Positions 11,451-21,425 of a stretch of DNA of 64,000 nucleotides are shown here, piece after piece. Source of the stretch: Silurus meridionalis. Lineage: Eukaryota; Chordata; Actinopteri; Siluriformes; Siluridae. The notes below the pieces were generated by a model. That model was given only the letters and a program-made list of their open reading frames with translations. It did not search any database and was not told the origin of the DNA. The position numbers were made by a program, and so were the translations under genes. Position 1 is the first letter of the stretch; each line of letters starts with the position of its first letter. Where the stretch lies: NCBI RefSeq assembly GCF_014805685.1, contig NC_060901.1:24066905-24130904 (forward strand). Direction: 5' to 3'.

Positions 11451-12985
11451 GTAACATTGTACACAATTCAAACGCTGTGTTAGGAAAAATATGTCGAAGC
11501 TACTCTGTTTTTTTTTCACAGCTGTTGCCAGATCCTCTCAACAAGCAATGAGTAGCGAGCGTCTTTCCTGTGTCACATGACAGGAAAGAGAGCAGAAAAG
11601 CTTACTAGGGTGTGTAGCTTCATCTCTGTGGACTGAGTTGATGTTTTTGATGGTTGAAATGCATATACACACTGGGACAGCATTCAAGTATTTAAATCAC
11701 ATCTCATATCACTTACATTAATAATAGTTGCTTGATATCTGACAAAATCCAATTCAGTGATCCAACTGTTTTCTGAACAAATCAAAGTCATTTATATCCA
11801 AAGCAGACGTTTCCACTTAGGGTTATATATAAACACAGACCAGGCATAACATTATGATCACTTGCCTAATATTGTGTTGGTCCTATTGTGCTAAAACAGT
11901 CCTGACCAGTCAACAATTAACACCATGAACTTCTTCAGCAGTTTGGGCTACAGGAGCTCGTCTGTTGGATCGGACCACACGGACCAGCATTCGCTCCCCA
12001 CATGCATCAATGAGCCTCGGCCGCCCACGACCCTATCGCCGGTTCACCACTGTTCCTTCCTTGGAGCACTTTTAATAGATACTGACCACTGCAGACCAGG
12101 AACATACCACAAGAGCTGCAGTTTTGGAGATGCTCTGACCCAGACGTCTAGACGTCACTATTTGTCTCCTTTTGATGGTTCCTTTTTCAAGGGGAATTGT
12201 ACATGTACTGTAAACTCAACAAAAATTGTGAATTACTTGTCCTAAAAGTTTTATTTACTACTTTAAATGAATATAATTGCAATAATAAAATAGTTTTTCC
12301 AAACATTTTTATGTAATTTATTAGTGCAAAACTGAAATGTTCTTGTATTGTCTGTTTTTGTCTTGTTGTGTCTGTTTTGTCATGTTTAGGTTTTATTTAT
12401 GTCTATACTTTTGAGAGTCACTAACAGCTGGAACCAAATTCCTTGTGTGTGTGTCAACACACTTGGCCAATAAACCTGATTCTGATGTTACTCCGAACTT
12501 TATTTACTAGATATGTTGCATTTTGTTCATCTGCAGTACCACTTTATTGTGTGAATTTCCCCTATTTGGGACACAAGATTTTGTGGGTGGGAGGAAACTG
12601 TAAAACCCAGAGGAAACCCACCCACATAAACAATAGAACCTGGAGCTGAGAGGCTTTGATGCTATTCACGTTTCACTGTACAATCAGTTTGTAGCTTTTT
12701 AACCTGAAAGTGAAGATAAAAATTAAGCAAATAAGCACAGGAATGCAAACTCACACTCACCTTTCTGTATCTCCTTCCTGTCGGGTAGCACGTGTTCACC
12801 GAACTGCTCAATCCTCTGCTTTCCTCTGAAACTGTCTGAGTCTTGATGTGCTTTTGAGGTTCCTTTGTGGGACTAAGTGTCCTCCAGCTCTTCACATAAT
12901 ACCCCTTGAACTCCACATAGACATGAACAGCAAGACACAGAACAGTTAGGAGGACACACACACGTGCCAACACACACCTGTTCAT
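595..12985 (-). CDS. mettl24: Methyltransferase-like protein 24 (four of about five exons; 3' end off the left edge)
   Basis: Coding exons on the minus strand are 12985-12761, 5294-5196, 2677-2556 and 820-595. They join in frame (phases 0, 0, 2, 0) and give 224 residues. Residues about 5-26 form a hydrophobic signal-anchor segment preceded by MNRCVLAR, so a membrane-anchored or secreted protein is predicted. Exon 2 carries [18 protein letters not shown], exon 3 ends in CRVYSLG, and exon 4 has [10 protein letters not shown] (165-174) and [11 protein letters not shown]. This order matches the METTL24 family (Methyltransf_22-type domain), a predicted methyltransferase whose substrate is not established. 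The family is about 365 residues long, so a last exon of about 140 residues should lie left of position 1; nothing resembling it is visible in 1-594. Introns are about 7.5, 2.5 and 1.7 kb. The next gene, slc22a16, is divergent. The family call is firm; the function is only predicted. Confidence 0.9.
828..843. repeat. Short GA repeat at the mettl24 exon 4 acceptor
   Basis: A run of GA on plus reads CT on minus and supplies the polypyrimidine tract of the exon 4 acceptor. Confidence 0.7.
844..2555. other. mettl24 intron 3, mostly unassigned
   Basis: This intron is mainly unique AT-rich sequence. Part of it near 1240-1400 (CAAAGTCAAAAAAGTATTTGG onward) faintly resembles Tc1-type element text. 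No exon or RNA gene is recognised. Confidence 0.4.
2556..2677 (-). CDS. mettl24: mettl24 exon 3 (residues 109-148 plus two bases)
   Basis: I read this as a 122-bp exon starting [16 protein letters not shown] and ending RVYSLG with a split glycine codon (GG|G). Of the AG sites nearby (GTACAG, CCAACAG, GCCAG), only GTACAG keeps the frame from exon 2. The acceptor lies only about 17-24 bases downstream of a long TG repeat, so it has an unusual polypyrimidine tract. The donor is a strong GG|GTGAGT. Confidence 0.82.
2694..2770. repeat. (CA)n microsatellite
   Basis: About 37 CA units with one CG interruption end in a short TATATA. It lies immediately upstream, in the sense of minus-strand mettl24, of the exon 3 acceptor. 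Confidence 0.97.
3005..3400 (-). repeat. Dispersed L2-like-tail repeat (family A), antisense copy
   Basis: Starts with the tail (AATTCAATTCAATTCATG, then TTAACAATGGACA) and continues with the complement of the common segment GAGGATGGGTTCC...TTTTTCC. This family has at least 17 copies in the window. Its sense strand ends in AAGCTGCTTTGAGACAATG, spacer, CTACAAATAAA and TTGAATTG, resembling L2/CR1 LINE 3' ends. The family name is not assigned. Confidence 0.7.
3650..3692. repeat. (GA)n microsatellite
   Basis: A nearly uninterrupted AG dinucleotide run. Confidence 0.95.
4700..4910. repeat. SINE-like dispersed repeat (family S), copy 1
   Basis: Shares the order CTTGTCACRTGTAC, GGTACAGCGCCCCTGGAGCA, GGGCCTTGCTT and GGCTTGAACCCCTGACCTTC with 7900-8090 and 29105-29310. 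The last segment is B-box-like (GGGCTTGAACCC), suggesting a tRNA-related SINE. Confidence 0.55.
5196..5294 (-). CDS. mettl24: mettl24 exon 2 (residues 76-108)
   Basis: This 99-bp phase-0 exon follows an acceptor ending TTTGCAG and precedes donor CAG|GTAAAC. It encodes [18 protein letters not shown], continuing to [11 protein letters not shown], which matches the METTL24 segment before the methyltransferase core. Its length is exactly 33 codons. Confidence 0.87.
5601..6047 (-). mobile_element. RTE-like LINE, 3' end, 5'-truncated
   Basis: The minus strand carries the C-terminal end of a non-LTR reverse transcriptase protein (recognisable pieces include [19 protein letters not shown] and [14 protein letters not shown]) and the terminal region ending in a GAAGAAG-rich tail. 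The same element recurs at 19603-21425, 29643-30140, 47930-48380 and 63770-64000. Internal deletion and frameshifts leave it inactive. Confidence 0.8.
6230..6608. other. mettl24 intron 1 segment without recognised feature
   Basis: Contains an AT-rich stretch, then 6340-6600 of higher GC (GCAGATGCACTGGGATACAT onward) that looks like old repeat sequence, but I could not place it in a family. Confidence 0.3.
6610..6860 (-). repeat. Family A repeat, antisense copy
   Basis: Contains CAGACTCAAGAAAGAACCCA, TCCTCATCTG and the complement of the ATGGAACTATAATG segment shared with the other copies. Confidence 0.6.
6919..6962. repeat. (GT)n(AT)n compound microsatellite
   Basis: A GT run followed directly by an AT run. 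Confidence 0.95.
7094..7895. other. mettl24 intron 1 segment, nothing recognised
   Basis: AT-rich non-coding sequence with no family-level repeat, exon or RNA gene that I can identify. Confidence 0.4.
7900..8095. repeat. SINE-like repeat (family S), copy 2
   Basis: CTTGTCACATGTACAATATA, ACAGCACCACTAGAGCACAG, GGGCCTTGCGTAAGGGCCCC and GGCTTGAAAACCCC align with the copies at 4700 and 29105. Confidence 0.55.
8555..8820 (+). mobile_element. 3' UTR tail of a fish LINE (family M)
   Basis: The segment ends GGAATGACAATAAACTTGATC and contains CTTTGCACTTTGTGCC and a CTGGGG-AATGTTGTTCTATG block. This is the sense counterpart of the 3' end of the LINE at 25787-26372, whose minus strand ends GAAATGACCATTAAAGCTTT. 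Confidence 0.55.
9315..9600. mobile_element. Tc1/mariner-derived fragment
   Basis: Contains AGTTCAGTGAAGGTAAGGTC, CAGGACACTCGAGTTCTTC and a terminal GGGCGTCCACATACTTTTGAC, the typical end of fish Tc1-like elements (GTCCACAAACTTTTGG). Confidence 0.6.
9727..9759. repeat. (CA)n microsatellite
   Basis: About 16 CA units. Confidence 0.95.
10231..10310. repeat. Long AT-rich inverted repeat (hairpin)
   Basis: The left arm TATTGTATATAATGATG, then TGTTTTATA, is mirrored by ATAAAACACCATCATTATAT, then ACAATA, with a loop of about six bases. Arms are about 33 bp with one or two mismatches. Confidence 0.85.
11042..11128. repeat. (AT)n microsatellite
   Basis: An uninterrupted AT run of about 43 units. 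Confidence 0.98.
11392..11447. repeat. (GA)n microsatellite
   Basis: GA dinucleotide run with one GGG interruption. Confidence 0.95.
11835..12180. mobile_element. Non-autonomous DNA transposon remnant
   Basis: Begins CAGACCAGGCATAACATTAT, the recognisable end of an abundant fish repeat that reads ATAATGTTATGCCTGGTC in reverse. It ends near GGAGATGCTCTGACCCAGAC, the element's interior. The other end is missing; superfamily not assigned. Confidence 0.55.
12330..12492 (+). mobile_element. LINE/SINE 3' tail with GATTCTGAT end
   Basis: The text ACCAAATTCCTTGTGTGTG, CACACTTGGCCAATAAACCT and GATTCTGAT is the familiar 3' terminus of a fish retroposon that ends in GATTCT units. Confidence 0.55.
12761..12985 (-). 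CDS. mettl24: mettl24 exon 1 (residues 1-75)
   Basis: The ATG at 12985-12983 opens a 75-codon exon that ends exactly at a codon boundary before a consensus donor (AAG|GTGAGT). It encodes the hydrophobic N-terminal anchor ([16 protein letters not shown]), a lysine/threonine-rich stem and [10 protein letters not shown]. It is the first methionine in frame with the anchor, which is why this start was chosen. Confidence 0.88.
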
Positions 12986-13268
12986 CTTCTATGCTTCTAT
13001 GTAGTTTGGTCTTTCATGCCACTCAGGCACTCGTTAGTTAGATGGTTTCTCCATGCTTCTCCTTTTCCACCTCAGACTTTTAGATGCAGTGGGATGCTAA
13101 ATTTTTTTTGGTTTTTGGTCTGGGTAATCGTTCTTCAACCCATTTTCTTTCTTCACAGCCCCAAAGCTCTCTGGTTACACAATGTAAACATCTAAGTCCA
13201 TGCTGGTGGGTGGGAATGAGCTTGTGAGCTTGTGTGTGCGTATGTAGGTAGATTTAGCACACATTATT

Positions 13269-13345
13269 TCAGGAACTCCCTCTCTCTTTTTCTCCCTCCC
13301 ACTCTCTTTCTCCTTCTTCCTCCCTCCCTCTCTCTCTTGCTCAAA
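13269..13345. repeat. Polypyrimidine tract upstream of mettl24
   Basis: An almost pure C/T stretch lies about 300 bp upstream of the mettl24 start codon. On the mettl24 strand it is a polypurine tract, a common element of promoter regions, but no promoter is proven. Confidence 0.5.
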
Positions 13346-13846
13346 TCTTGAAAACTCCCCCCTCCCCAGTCAGCTGTCATCTGGTTTGTGTTCTGTATCA
13401 GTCGCCTCTGCACTGTTGGCACAATCAGATTTGGAACAGATGGCAGTAGATATTTCCTTTGTCTTCCTCAGTCAGTTCATTAGCCATTTTCTACAACCAA
13501 ATGCAGCATAAAAAGTTCATAACTTTAAAAAAAGATTAATTATATCATATTATATATAAGACATGGATTCAATTCAAAGTTGTACAGAAGGAATCTAGTG
13601 TCTAAGGCTCTTCCTTCAATATAGAACACACCTTTACCTTATAACAGTCATTAAATGAGACAACCATAAAAGAAAGGCTGTTGATCTCATATAGTCTTAT
13701 CCATCTCTCGAACCCTGGAGTGATATAGGAAAATGCACTGTCAGCTTTTTTTTTTTTCATTTTCACCATATCTACGTGTCATCAGGAAGTGCTTTACTCT
13801 GAGCATTGGTAAGAATTCAGAAGAGCATTGAGCACCTCACCCATTC

Positions 13847-14260
13847 AATTCAGTTCATTTTTATTCGTAGAGCACTTTTAACAATGGACATTGTCCCAAA
13901 GCAGCTTTATAGAGACAAAGAGGTTATGAAGTTGGAATGTATAAGTTTAGTGTCTACAACTTTGTCTTTTATATAAGTCGATCCCTCATGGGCAAACCAG
14001 TGGCAACTGTGGAAAGAAAAAAACTCCTTGAGATGGCATGAGGAAGAAACCTTGAAAGGAACCAGACTCAAAAGGGAACCTACCTTTATTTTCGTGGCAC
14101 CGAGTGTCTGTTCATTACAGTTCCATCATTGCTGAGGTGAGCTGTTTAATGATGGATGCTTAAATTCAGAAGTGTTCATGCAAACTTCGGTCCTGAGGTG
14201 TTTTAGTAAACTCTTGATGTATTAATTACACCCAAAATCCATCCTCAAAGTTCTTCGAGT
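13847..14260 (-). repeat. Family A repeat, antisense copy (long)
   Basis: Begins with the tail complement (AATTCAGTTCATTTTTATTC, then AACAATGGACATTGTCCCAA and GCAGCTTTATAGAG) and runs through the conserved centre to CCAAAATCCATCCTCAAAG. One of the longest copies. Confidence 0.75.
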
Positions 14261-14302
14261 TGCTCAGTATCTTACCGAAACTCACCTTATTACAAGCTTA
14301 CA

Positions 14303-14583
14303 TATCCATCCATCCATCTATCCATCCATCCATCCATCCATCCATCCATCCATCTATCCATCCATCCATCTATCCATCCATTCATCCATCCATCCACCAA
14401 TCCATCCATCCATCCATCCATCTATCCATCCATCCATCCATCCATCCATCTATCCATCCATCCATTCATCCATCCATCCATCCATTCATCCATCCATCCA
14501 TCCATCCATCCATCCATCCATCTATCCATCCATCCATCCATCCATCCATCCACCAATCCATTCATCCACCCATTCATCCATCC
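14303..14583. repeat. (ATCC)n array
   Basis: About 70 tetranucleotide units, mainly CATC with scattered TATC, TTCA and CACC variants. The open frame through it (IHPS repeats) is an artefact of the repeat. Confidence 0.97.
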
Positions 14584-14589
14584 AATAAA

Positions 14590-14995
14590 GAAATAATAAT
14601 TTTCAACAAAAACATCAGTCTGTGTTTTGCTATTAATTCCTTGTACTGACTATGCCAAGTTTTGTGCCCTAACTTTTGTGAGCAGTTGCAGTGATTTATA
14701 TGCAATGCTTAATGTAAAACTTTCATTCACAGCTCAATGCTGCCCCCTTTTGACTGCTATTTTTATAGACGTTTTGCATGACATCCATCACACAGTAACA
14801 GCCCAAAAAACCTCAGAACATTTACTTAGCTGTAATAAACTATTAATCTTCAATCTAAAATACTCTGCGTTCTGCAATAACTATTGACAGGATTCAGATT
14901 CAGACTAAATAAACCACCGAAAAATGAAAAAAAAAATTGTAAACAAGATTGATCAAATGAATCAAGTAAATAAAACGTACACTACACTACACTGA
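14590..14995. other. Intergenic, nothing recognised
   Basis: AT-rich sequence with no identified gene or repeat. Confidence 0.4.
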
Positions 14996-14999
14996 ACAC

Positions 15000-15875
15000 T
15001 TCCACCACTGCCACCATCAAGCTTCACTTTTGCGATGGTTTTGTGGAGGTGATAAACAGTACCTGATTTCCTCCAGACATAATGTTTAGAATTGTGGCCA
15101 AACAGTTCAATTTGGGTTTCATTTATTCATCGCTCCTTAATGACGCTTCTTTTTTCTGAGTGTATGAGTGAGGGAACTTCTCAGGGCGATGGTTGTGCAC
15201 TTCGGGTCCTGAACAGGTTCAGTCACTGTGACATGATATAATATTCGATGCGACCGTGCAAAAAAAGACTCGTGCAGTCCCCAGGCAAGATGGCGCTCTG
15301 GGTGCACCGCATGTCTCCTACGCCTGAATCCACCACAGACAAAACAAGTTGTAAACCTGATTGTTGGATTGCTGTGTGTTTGACCGGTTATGTTTTTATT
15401 CGCTCATAAATAAAAGGAACGACTGATTTTGTGAAATGTAGTTGAGTAAAAGTTTCCCCAAACGGAAATACAGCAACTTAGGAATCACATTTACTTCGTT
15501 ACTGTCCACCACTGATCCGATCAGAGAATATTGTTCCACACTCTCATGTGAGAGGTTTCTCTGCCATAAATCCTAGTTCGGTGGAGCCTGCAGTGATTTT
15601 GTCCTTCTGGAACTTTGTCCCATCTTCAGGAAGGATCTTTGGAGCTTTAGAGGTGACCAAGAACCCAGATTGACCATTGGGTTCTTGGTCACATCTCTTA
15701 CTAAGGCAGTTCTCCGTCATTGCTCAGTTCTAGAAAAGGTTCTGGCTGTGCCACACTTCTTTCATTTGAGAATTATGGAGGCCACTGTGTTCTTGAGAAT
15801 CTTCAGTGCAGTAGCAGTCGGTAGCCTTCCCCAGATCTGTGCCTTGCAACAATCCAGACATGATTGTTGCTCTAC
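15000..15875 (-). mobile_element. Tc1-like transposon remnant with a nested insertion
   Basis: Two blocks, about 15000-15121 and 15512-15875, match the antisense of the salmonid/zebrafish-type Tc1 transposase gene (GTGGTGGCAG-, GGAGGAAATCAGG-, and AAGAACCCAATGGTC-like text on the minus strand). They are separated by about 390 bp whose right end reads TTACTGTCCACCACTG, the end of a hAT-like repeat. Many stops; not functional. Confidence 0.65.
15122..15514. mobile_element. hAT-like insertion inside the Tc1 relic
   Basis: The right end reads CGTTACTGTCCACCACTG, the complement of the CAGTGGTGGACAGTAAC terminus found in several other copies here. The left terminus is not clear and I did not find an 8-bp target duplication. 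Confidence 0.45.
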
Positions 15876-15884
15876 AAAAAAAAT

Positions 15885-17225
15885 ATATATATATTGTTTT
15901 CTCCTTGCTAACATGGAGACCTGGCTAACAGCTCCCTGACTATCACACCTCTCCCTGTTATCAGAGTTTAATATAACACACAAACTCACAAATCTCACGC
16001 CCCTGATTTAAAAGTTTCATCCTGAACTCTGGAGGGAGGTGTCTTCAGCTGGAGAACACTGTGCAGTTGGGGATGGTTCCACTTCAACAGCCTAATGATC
16101 CATGAAGTTTTTATGCTGGATTTTTCTGCTACAACGACTCAAGACCACATGTTGCACAAACAGTTTGTGCCCAACACTGCACACCTCAACAATTATGAAC
16201 TCCAGATGAAATTCCCTTTTGATTGTGGTTCCTCCAAAGGTTTCTTCCTCATGCCATCTCAGGAAGTTTTTCCTCGCCATACTCGATTATTAGGGATAGA
16301 CATTTATAACAATTATACTTAACTAACTTATAGTCATCAAACTTATATATTAAAATAAAGTAAAGCTGCATTGAGACAATGTTCTGAACATTTTCTGAAA
16401 GCTTTATAAAAAAATGAATTGAATTGATTCTTCTAATCATGTAGCCTTGTTTCTGCTTTCCTGTTTAGTCTTGCTGACTTTACTCAAATTTCCCTATGAA
16501 CTGTGTTTTACTCCTTTTTGGATTGTGTATTTTGGATCATGGACTTTGATCTGTTTTAACAAATGTAGTCTCAACCCCCTCCTATGTCCCAATGTGTTGG
16601 TTATCTGGATACCTAGAATCACTCTGGTCCCCAGGTGGCACAAAAGTTTACCGTAACACCAGTAGATTACAAATTTAAAGCCAGTGGCAGCTCAGATGCC
16701 ACATGCCCCGAGAACATGTCCTCGCATTATGCCATAATTTACCTTTCACAGTTTACCTCACAATTCACTCGATACAAACTGACCATATAATCTATTATCA
16801 TGGTAGCATTACGCATCATATTGTTTTAATATAAGTTATTATATGCATTTGATGCTGTAATGCTATTATTGCATTATGTAATTATATTGGGATTTTTTAT
16901 TATTATCATAATTTAGGTTTATATACAGTCTACAGGAATGCATGATAATTTATAAGAGCCGTGCAGGAATAAATTCACTGTAGCCTCAGGCTTTCGCTTT
17001 TTAAATTCTTTTTCTGTCTGAGCAAAAACATTTAATGATATAATGAACAAAAACAGATGTTAGTATTAAAAAAAAGATGGAGGCCGGCTGCTGGGTTGGG
17101 GTCAGGATTCAGGATAGAAAATATGATGGGGTGAGGGCGATAAAATAATGTGTGTGCGGGATGCGGGAGAAAAAAATAAAAAATAAAATAAAATAAAACA
17201 AAAAATAAAATAAATATATAAATAT
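15885..17225. repeat. Tandem duplication, copy 1 (about 1.34 kb)
   Basis: From TTGTTTTCTCCTTGCTAACA (15894) to an A/T-rich end (AAATAAAATAAATATATAAA), this block is followed directly by a second copy with a constant offset of 1,341 bases over its first 600 bases. It contains one family A repeat (about 16190-16430). Confidence 0.93.
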
Positions 17226-18578
17226 ATATATATATTGTTTTCTCCTTGCTAACATGGAGACCTGGCTAACAGCTCCCTGACTATCACACCTCTCCCTGTT
17301 ATCAGAGTTTAATATAACACACAAACTCACAAATCTCACGCCCCTGATTTAAAAGTTTCATCCTGAACTCTGGAGGGAGGTGTCTTCAGCTGGAGAACAC
17401 TGTGCAGTTGGGGATGGTTCCACTTCAACAGCCTAATGATCCATGAAGTTTTTATGCTGGATTTTTCTGCTACAACGACTCAAGACCACATGTTGCACAA
17501 ACAGTTTGTGCCCAACACTGCACACCTCAACAATTATGAACTCCAGATGAAATTCCCTTTTGATTGTGGTTCCTCCAAAGGTTTCTTCCTCATGCCATCT
17601 CAGGAAGTTTTTCCTCGCCATACTCGATTATTAGGGATAGACATTTATAACAATTATACTTAACTAACTTATAGTCATCAAACTTATATATTAAAATAAA
17701 GTAAAGCTGCATTGAGACAATGTTCTGAACATTTTCTGAAAGCTTTATAAAAAAATGAATTGAATTGATTCTTCTAATCATGTAGCCTTGTTTCTGCTTT
17801 CCTGTTTAGTCTTGCTGACTTTACTCAAATTTCCCTATGAACTGTGTTTTTACTCCTTTTTTGGATTGTGTATTTTGGATCATGGACTTTGATCTGTTTT
17901 AACAAATGTAGTCTCAACCCCCTCCTATGTCCCAATGTGTTGGTTATCTGGATACCTAGAATCACTCTGGTCCCCAGGTGGCACAAAAGTTTACCGTAAC
18001 ACCAGTAGATTACAAATTTAAAGCCAGTGGCAGCTCAGATGCCACATGACCCGAGAACATGTCCTCGCATTATGCCATAATTTACCTTTCACAGTTTACC
18101 TCACAATTCACTCGATACAAACTGACCATATAATCTATTATCATGGTAGCATTACGCATCATATTGTTTTAATATAAGTTATTATATGCATTTGATGCTG
18201 TAATGCTATTATTGCATTATGTAATTATATTGGGATTTTTTATTATTATCATAATTTAGGTTTATATACAGTCTACAGGAATGCATGATAATTTATAAGA
18301 GCCGTGCAGGAATAAATTCACTGTAGCCTCAGGCTTTCGCTTTTTAAATTCTTTTTCTGTCTGAGCAAAAACATTTAATGATATAATGAACAAAAACAGA
18401 TGTTAGTATTAAAAAAAAGATGGAGGCCGGCTGCTGGGTTGGGGTCAGGATTCAGGATAGAAAATATGATGGGGTGAGGCGATAAAATAATGTGTGCGGG
18501 ATGCGGAGAAAAAATAAAATAAAATAAAATAAAATAAAAACAAAAAAAATAAAATAAATATATAAATATATATATATA
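17226..18578. repeat. Tandem duplication, copy 2
   Basis: Repeats 15885-17225 with only a handful of visible differences: two single-T length changes near 17848-17862, CCCCGAG versus ACCCGAG near 18050, and length differences in the final (AAAAT)n/AT tract. The near identity implies a recent event or an assembly duplication. Confidence 0.93.
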
Positions 18579-18599
18579 CATGGTAAAAAAAAATCTGAA

Positions 18600-19600
18600 A
18601 AAAAAAATAAAAATTGTTACGGTTATATACGGTTAAACTGGTATTTTTACAAAAAGAAATCTACAAAAATTTCCAAAAGTCCAGATATTATCAGTCCGGT
18701 ATTAAAGTGACAGTTGTGCAATTTATGTAAAATAATTGCACAACGGATGAAACCTCTTAATAACCTCTTTATCTTTGTTAAACTGCTTTAGGATGATGTC
18801 CTTTGTTAAATACGTCATACAAATAAAACTGAATTTGTTGGTACTTAAACCTTGAGTCTCCAAGACAGAGGAACTTGTCTGGATGTTGTGTAAATGATAA
18901 TATGTGCCAGAAAACACTTTTACAAAGTGCTGGCACTTGAGATAATGTCCATAAATGTTAAATAAACAGGTATACGACCATATTATTGACTGTACACTTA
19001 GGCAAGGCTAGTTAGCAAAATCAGTCTTGTTTGTCATTGCACACTCCAAATGCATGTGGTTTAAAATTTCAGCACCTCCAGTGTAAAACGTTTTCCTCTG
19101 GCCTTGCATTCATCTGCCAAGTTCCCACTCATCAAGGTTTCCTGATAGAGGTGATCAGAGTACACCATGTGTATGTGCAAACAAGGGACCAGAGAAAAAG
19201 TGTTGTGGGTGAAACCGGTTCAAAACCCTTTGTTGTCATTATACATTAAGCTTCTGGTTAAGACTTTCTCACTATTCGCTGGGGTGCAATCAAACATCCA
19301 AAACCCGACACTAAAGAATTACTGAACAGTGTAGATGTAACATTAGGAACTGCAAAAGTTGATACACATTACAGTAGTGGGTGTAAAGCAGTCTAGCTGT
19401 CTGCTATTACTATTAGTAATGGTTGTGGTGCAAATGATAAATTTCAAATGCCCATTAAATCTAACAAAGCAAGGAAATTGGATTGCTGGATAATGTAGTG
19501 AAATGTCACATAATGATGTGACATCATGTGGCCCCATCCTTCAGAAAATACTTGCAAACATGTGACACGTCAAAACACTCTTACAGACGCATACAGTTGC
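18600..19600. other. Intergenic, nothing recognised
   Basis: Non-coding AT-rich sequence between the tandem duplication and the RTE-like LINE. No gene or repeat family recognised. Confidence 0.4.
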
Positions 19601-19602
19601 AC

Positions 19603-21006
19603 TGCAGGTCTTTCCTTCACCACATCCATAAACCTCCTCCTTGGTCTTCCTCTTTTTCTCCTTCCTGGTGGCCCTATTATCAGCATTATTCTACTGATAT
19701 ACCCCATGTCCCTCCTCTACACATGTCCAAACCATCTCAACCGCACCTTCCTCACTTTGTCTCCAAAATGTCTTACAAGCACTGTCCCTCTCATAAACTC
19801 ATTTCTGATCCTGTCCATCATCGTCACTCCCAACGAAAATCTCAACATCTTCAGCTCTGCTACCTCCAGCTCCACCTCCTGTCTTTTACTCAATGCCACT
19901 GTCTCTAATCCATACAACATCTCAGGTCTCACCACAGTCCTACAAACTTTCCCTTTTTTCCCTTACACTTGCAGATACTCTTCTATCACAAATCACTCCT
20001 GCTATCACTCTTCTCCACCCACTCCACCCTGCCTGCACTCTTTTTTTCACTTCTCTAACACACTCTCCATTACTTTGCACTGTTGACCCCAGGTACCTGA
20101 ACTCCTCCACCTTCTCCACCTCTTCTCCCTGCAACCACACCCCTCCACTGCCCTCCCTCTCATTCACACACATGTACTCTGTCTTACTCCTACTGACTTT
20201 TATTCCCCTTCTCTCCAGTGTGTACCTCCACCTCTCCAGGCTCTTCTTCACCTGCTCCCTACTCTCACCACAAATCACAATATCATCCGCAAACATGGTC
20301 CACAGACACTCCTGTCTGACCTCGTCCTTCAACCTGTCCTTCACCACTGCAAACAGGAAAGGGCTCAGAGACGATCCTTGATGCAGTCCCACCTCCACCT
20401 TGAACCAGTCTGTCATTCCTATTACACACTTCACTGCTGTCACACTGCCCTCATACATGTCCTGCACCACTCTCACTTACATCTCTGGCACACGACTACC
20501 TCATACATCACTACAACTCCTCTCTCCACAATGTTGTATGCTTTCACTAGATCTACAAACACACAATGCAACTCCTTCTGACCTTCTCTATATTTCTTAA
20601 AGCAATAATGGGTCTGTGGTGCTCTTCCTCGGCATGAAACCATACTTTTGCTCACAGATGGGCACCTCTTCTCTCAGCCTGGCTTCCACTACTCTTTCCA
20701 ATAACTTCATGGTGTGACTGATCAACTTTATTCCCCTGTAGTTACTGCAGGTCTGCACATCTCCCTTGTTCTTGAAGATCAGTACCAGCACACTCCTTCT
20801 CCATTCCTCAGGCATCCTCTCACCTTCCAGAATCTTGAACAACCCGGTTAAAAACTCAACTGCAATCTCTCCTAAACATCTTCATGCTTCTACTGGTATG
20901 TCATCTGGTCAAACCAACTTTCCACTTTTCATCCTCTTAATCGCTGCTTTCACTTCATCCTTACTAATCCTATCTACTTCCTGCTTCACCATCTCCACAC
21001 CATCCA

Positions 21007-21055
<49 letters not shown>

Positions 21056-21425
21056 GCTAATTTTTAGCTGCTCAAATTACTCTCTTCACCTTCTCAACAC
21101 ACTCTCCTCACTCGTCAACACATTTCCATCTCCATCCTTTATTGCTCTAACTTGCAGTACATCCTTCCCAGCTCAGTCCCCCTGGCCAAGCGGTATAAAT
21201 CCTTTTCTCCTTCTTTAGTGTCCACCCTCTCATACAGCTCCTCATATTCCTTTTCCTTTGCTTTTACTACATCCCTCTTCACCTGCTGCTGCATCTCCTT
21301 CTACTTCTACCTGCTACCTACTTCCCAATTCTGTTTCGCCAACCTATTTCTCCTTATGCTTTCCTGCACTTCCTCATTCCACCACCATGTCTCTTTGTCT
21401 TTCTTTCTCTTTCCAGATTTCTCTT
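19603..21425 (-). mobile_element. RTE-like LINE, longest copy (about 1.8 kb, inactive)
   Basis: Reading on minus from 21425, broken frames encode reverse-transcriptase regions: MPEEWRRSVLVLIFKNKGD and NYRGIKLISHTMKLLERVVE (20842-20597), a segment with FVDLVKAYNIVER (20655-20473), then VEVGLHQGSSLSPFLFAVV and WTMFADDIVICGES with the FADD catalytic motif (20476-19940), then the C-terminal RWFGHV region (19935-19717). At least three frame breaks and a stop separate them. A CT microsatellite (21011-21049) sits inside. The 3' end is cut at about 19603. The clade (RTE) is judged from protein style and is not certain. Confidence 0.85.
21011..21049. repeat. (CT)n microsatellite
   Basis: A CT run of about 19 units within the LINE copy. 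Confidence 0.95.

Noticed and set aside
14303..14583. CRISPR-like regular array
   Set aside because: It is a vertebrate microsatellite with tetranucleotide units and no spacers; CRISPR arrays are not expected in a fish nuclear genome.
14260..14649. A 129-codon open frame rich in IHPS
   Set aside because: Direct translation of the ATCC array.
16095..16322. A 75-codon ORF repeated identically at 17436-17663, as a duplicated gene
   Set aside because: The ORF covers the conserved centre of the family A repeat (CTCAAGG/TTTCTTCCTC) and duplicates only because the whole 1.34-kb block is duplicated.
19526..20381. Plus-strand open frames of 160-186 codons
   Set aside because: They are antisense to the minus-strand RTE-like LINE, whose reverse-transcriptase motifs are clear on the other strand.
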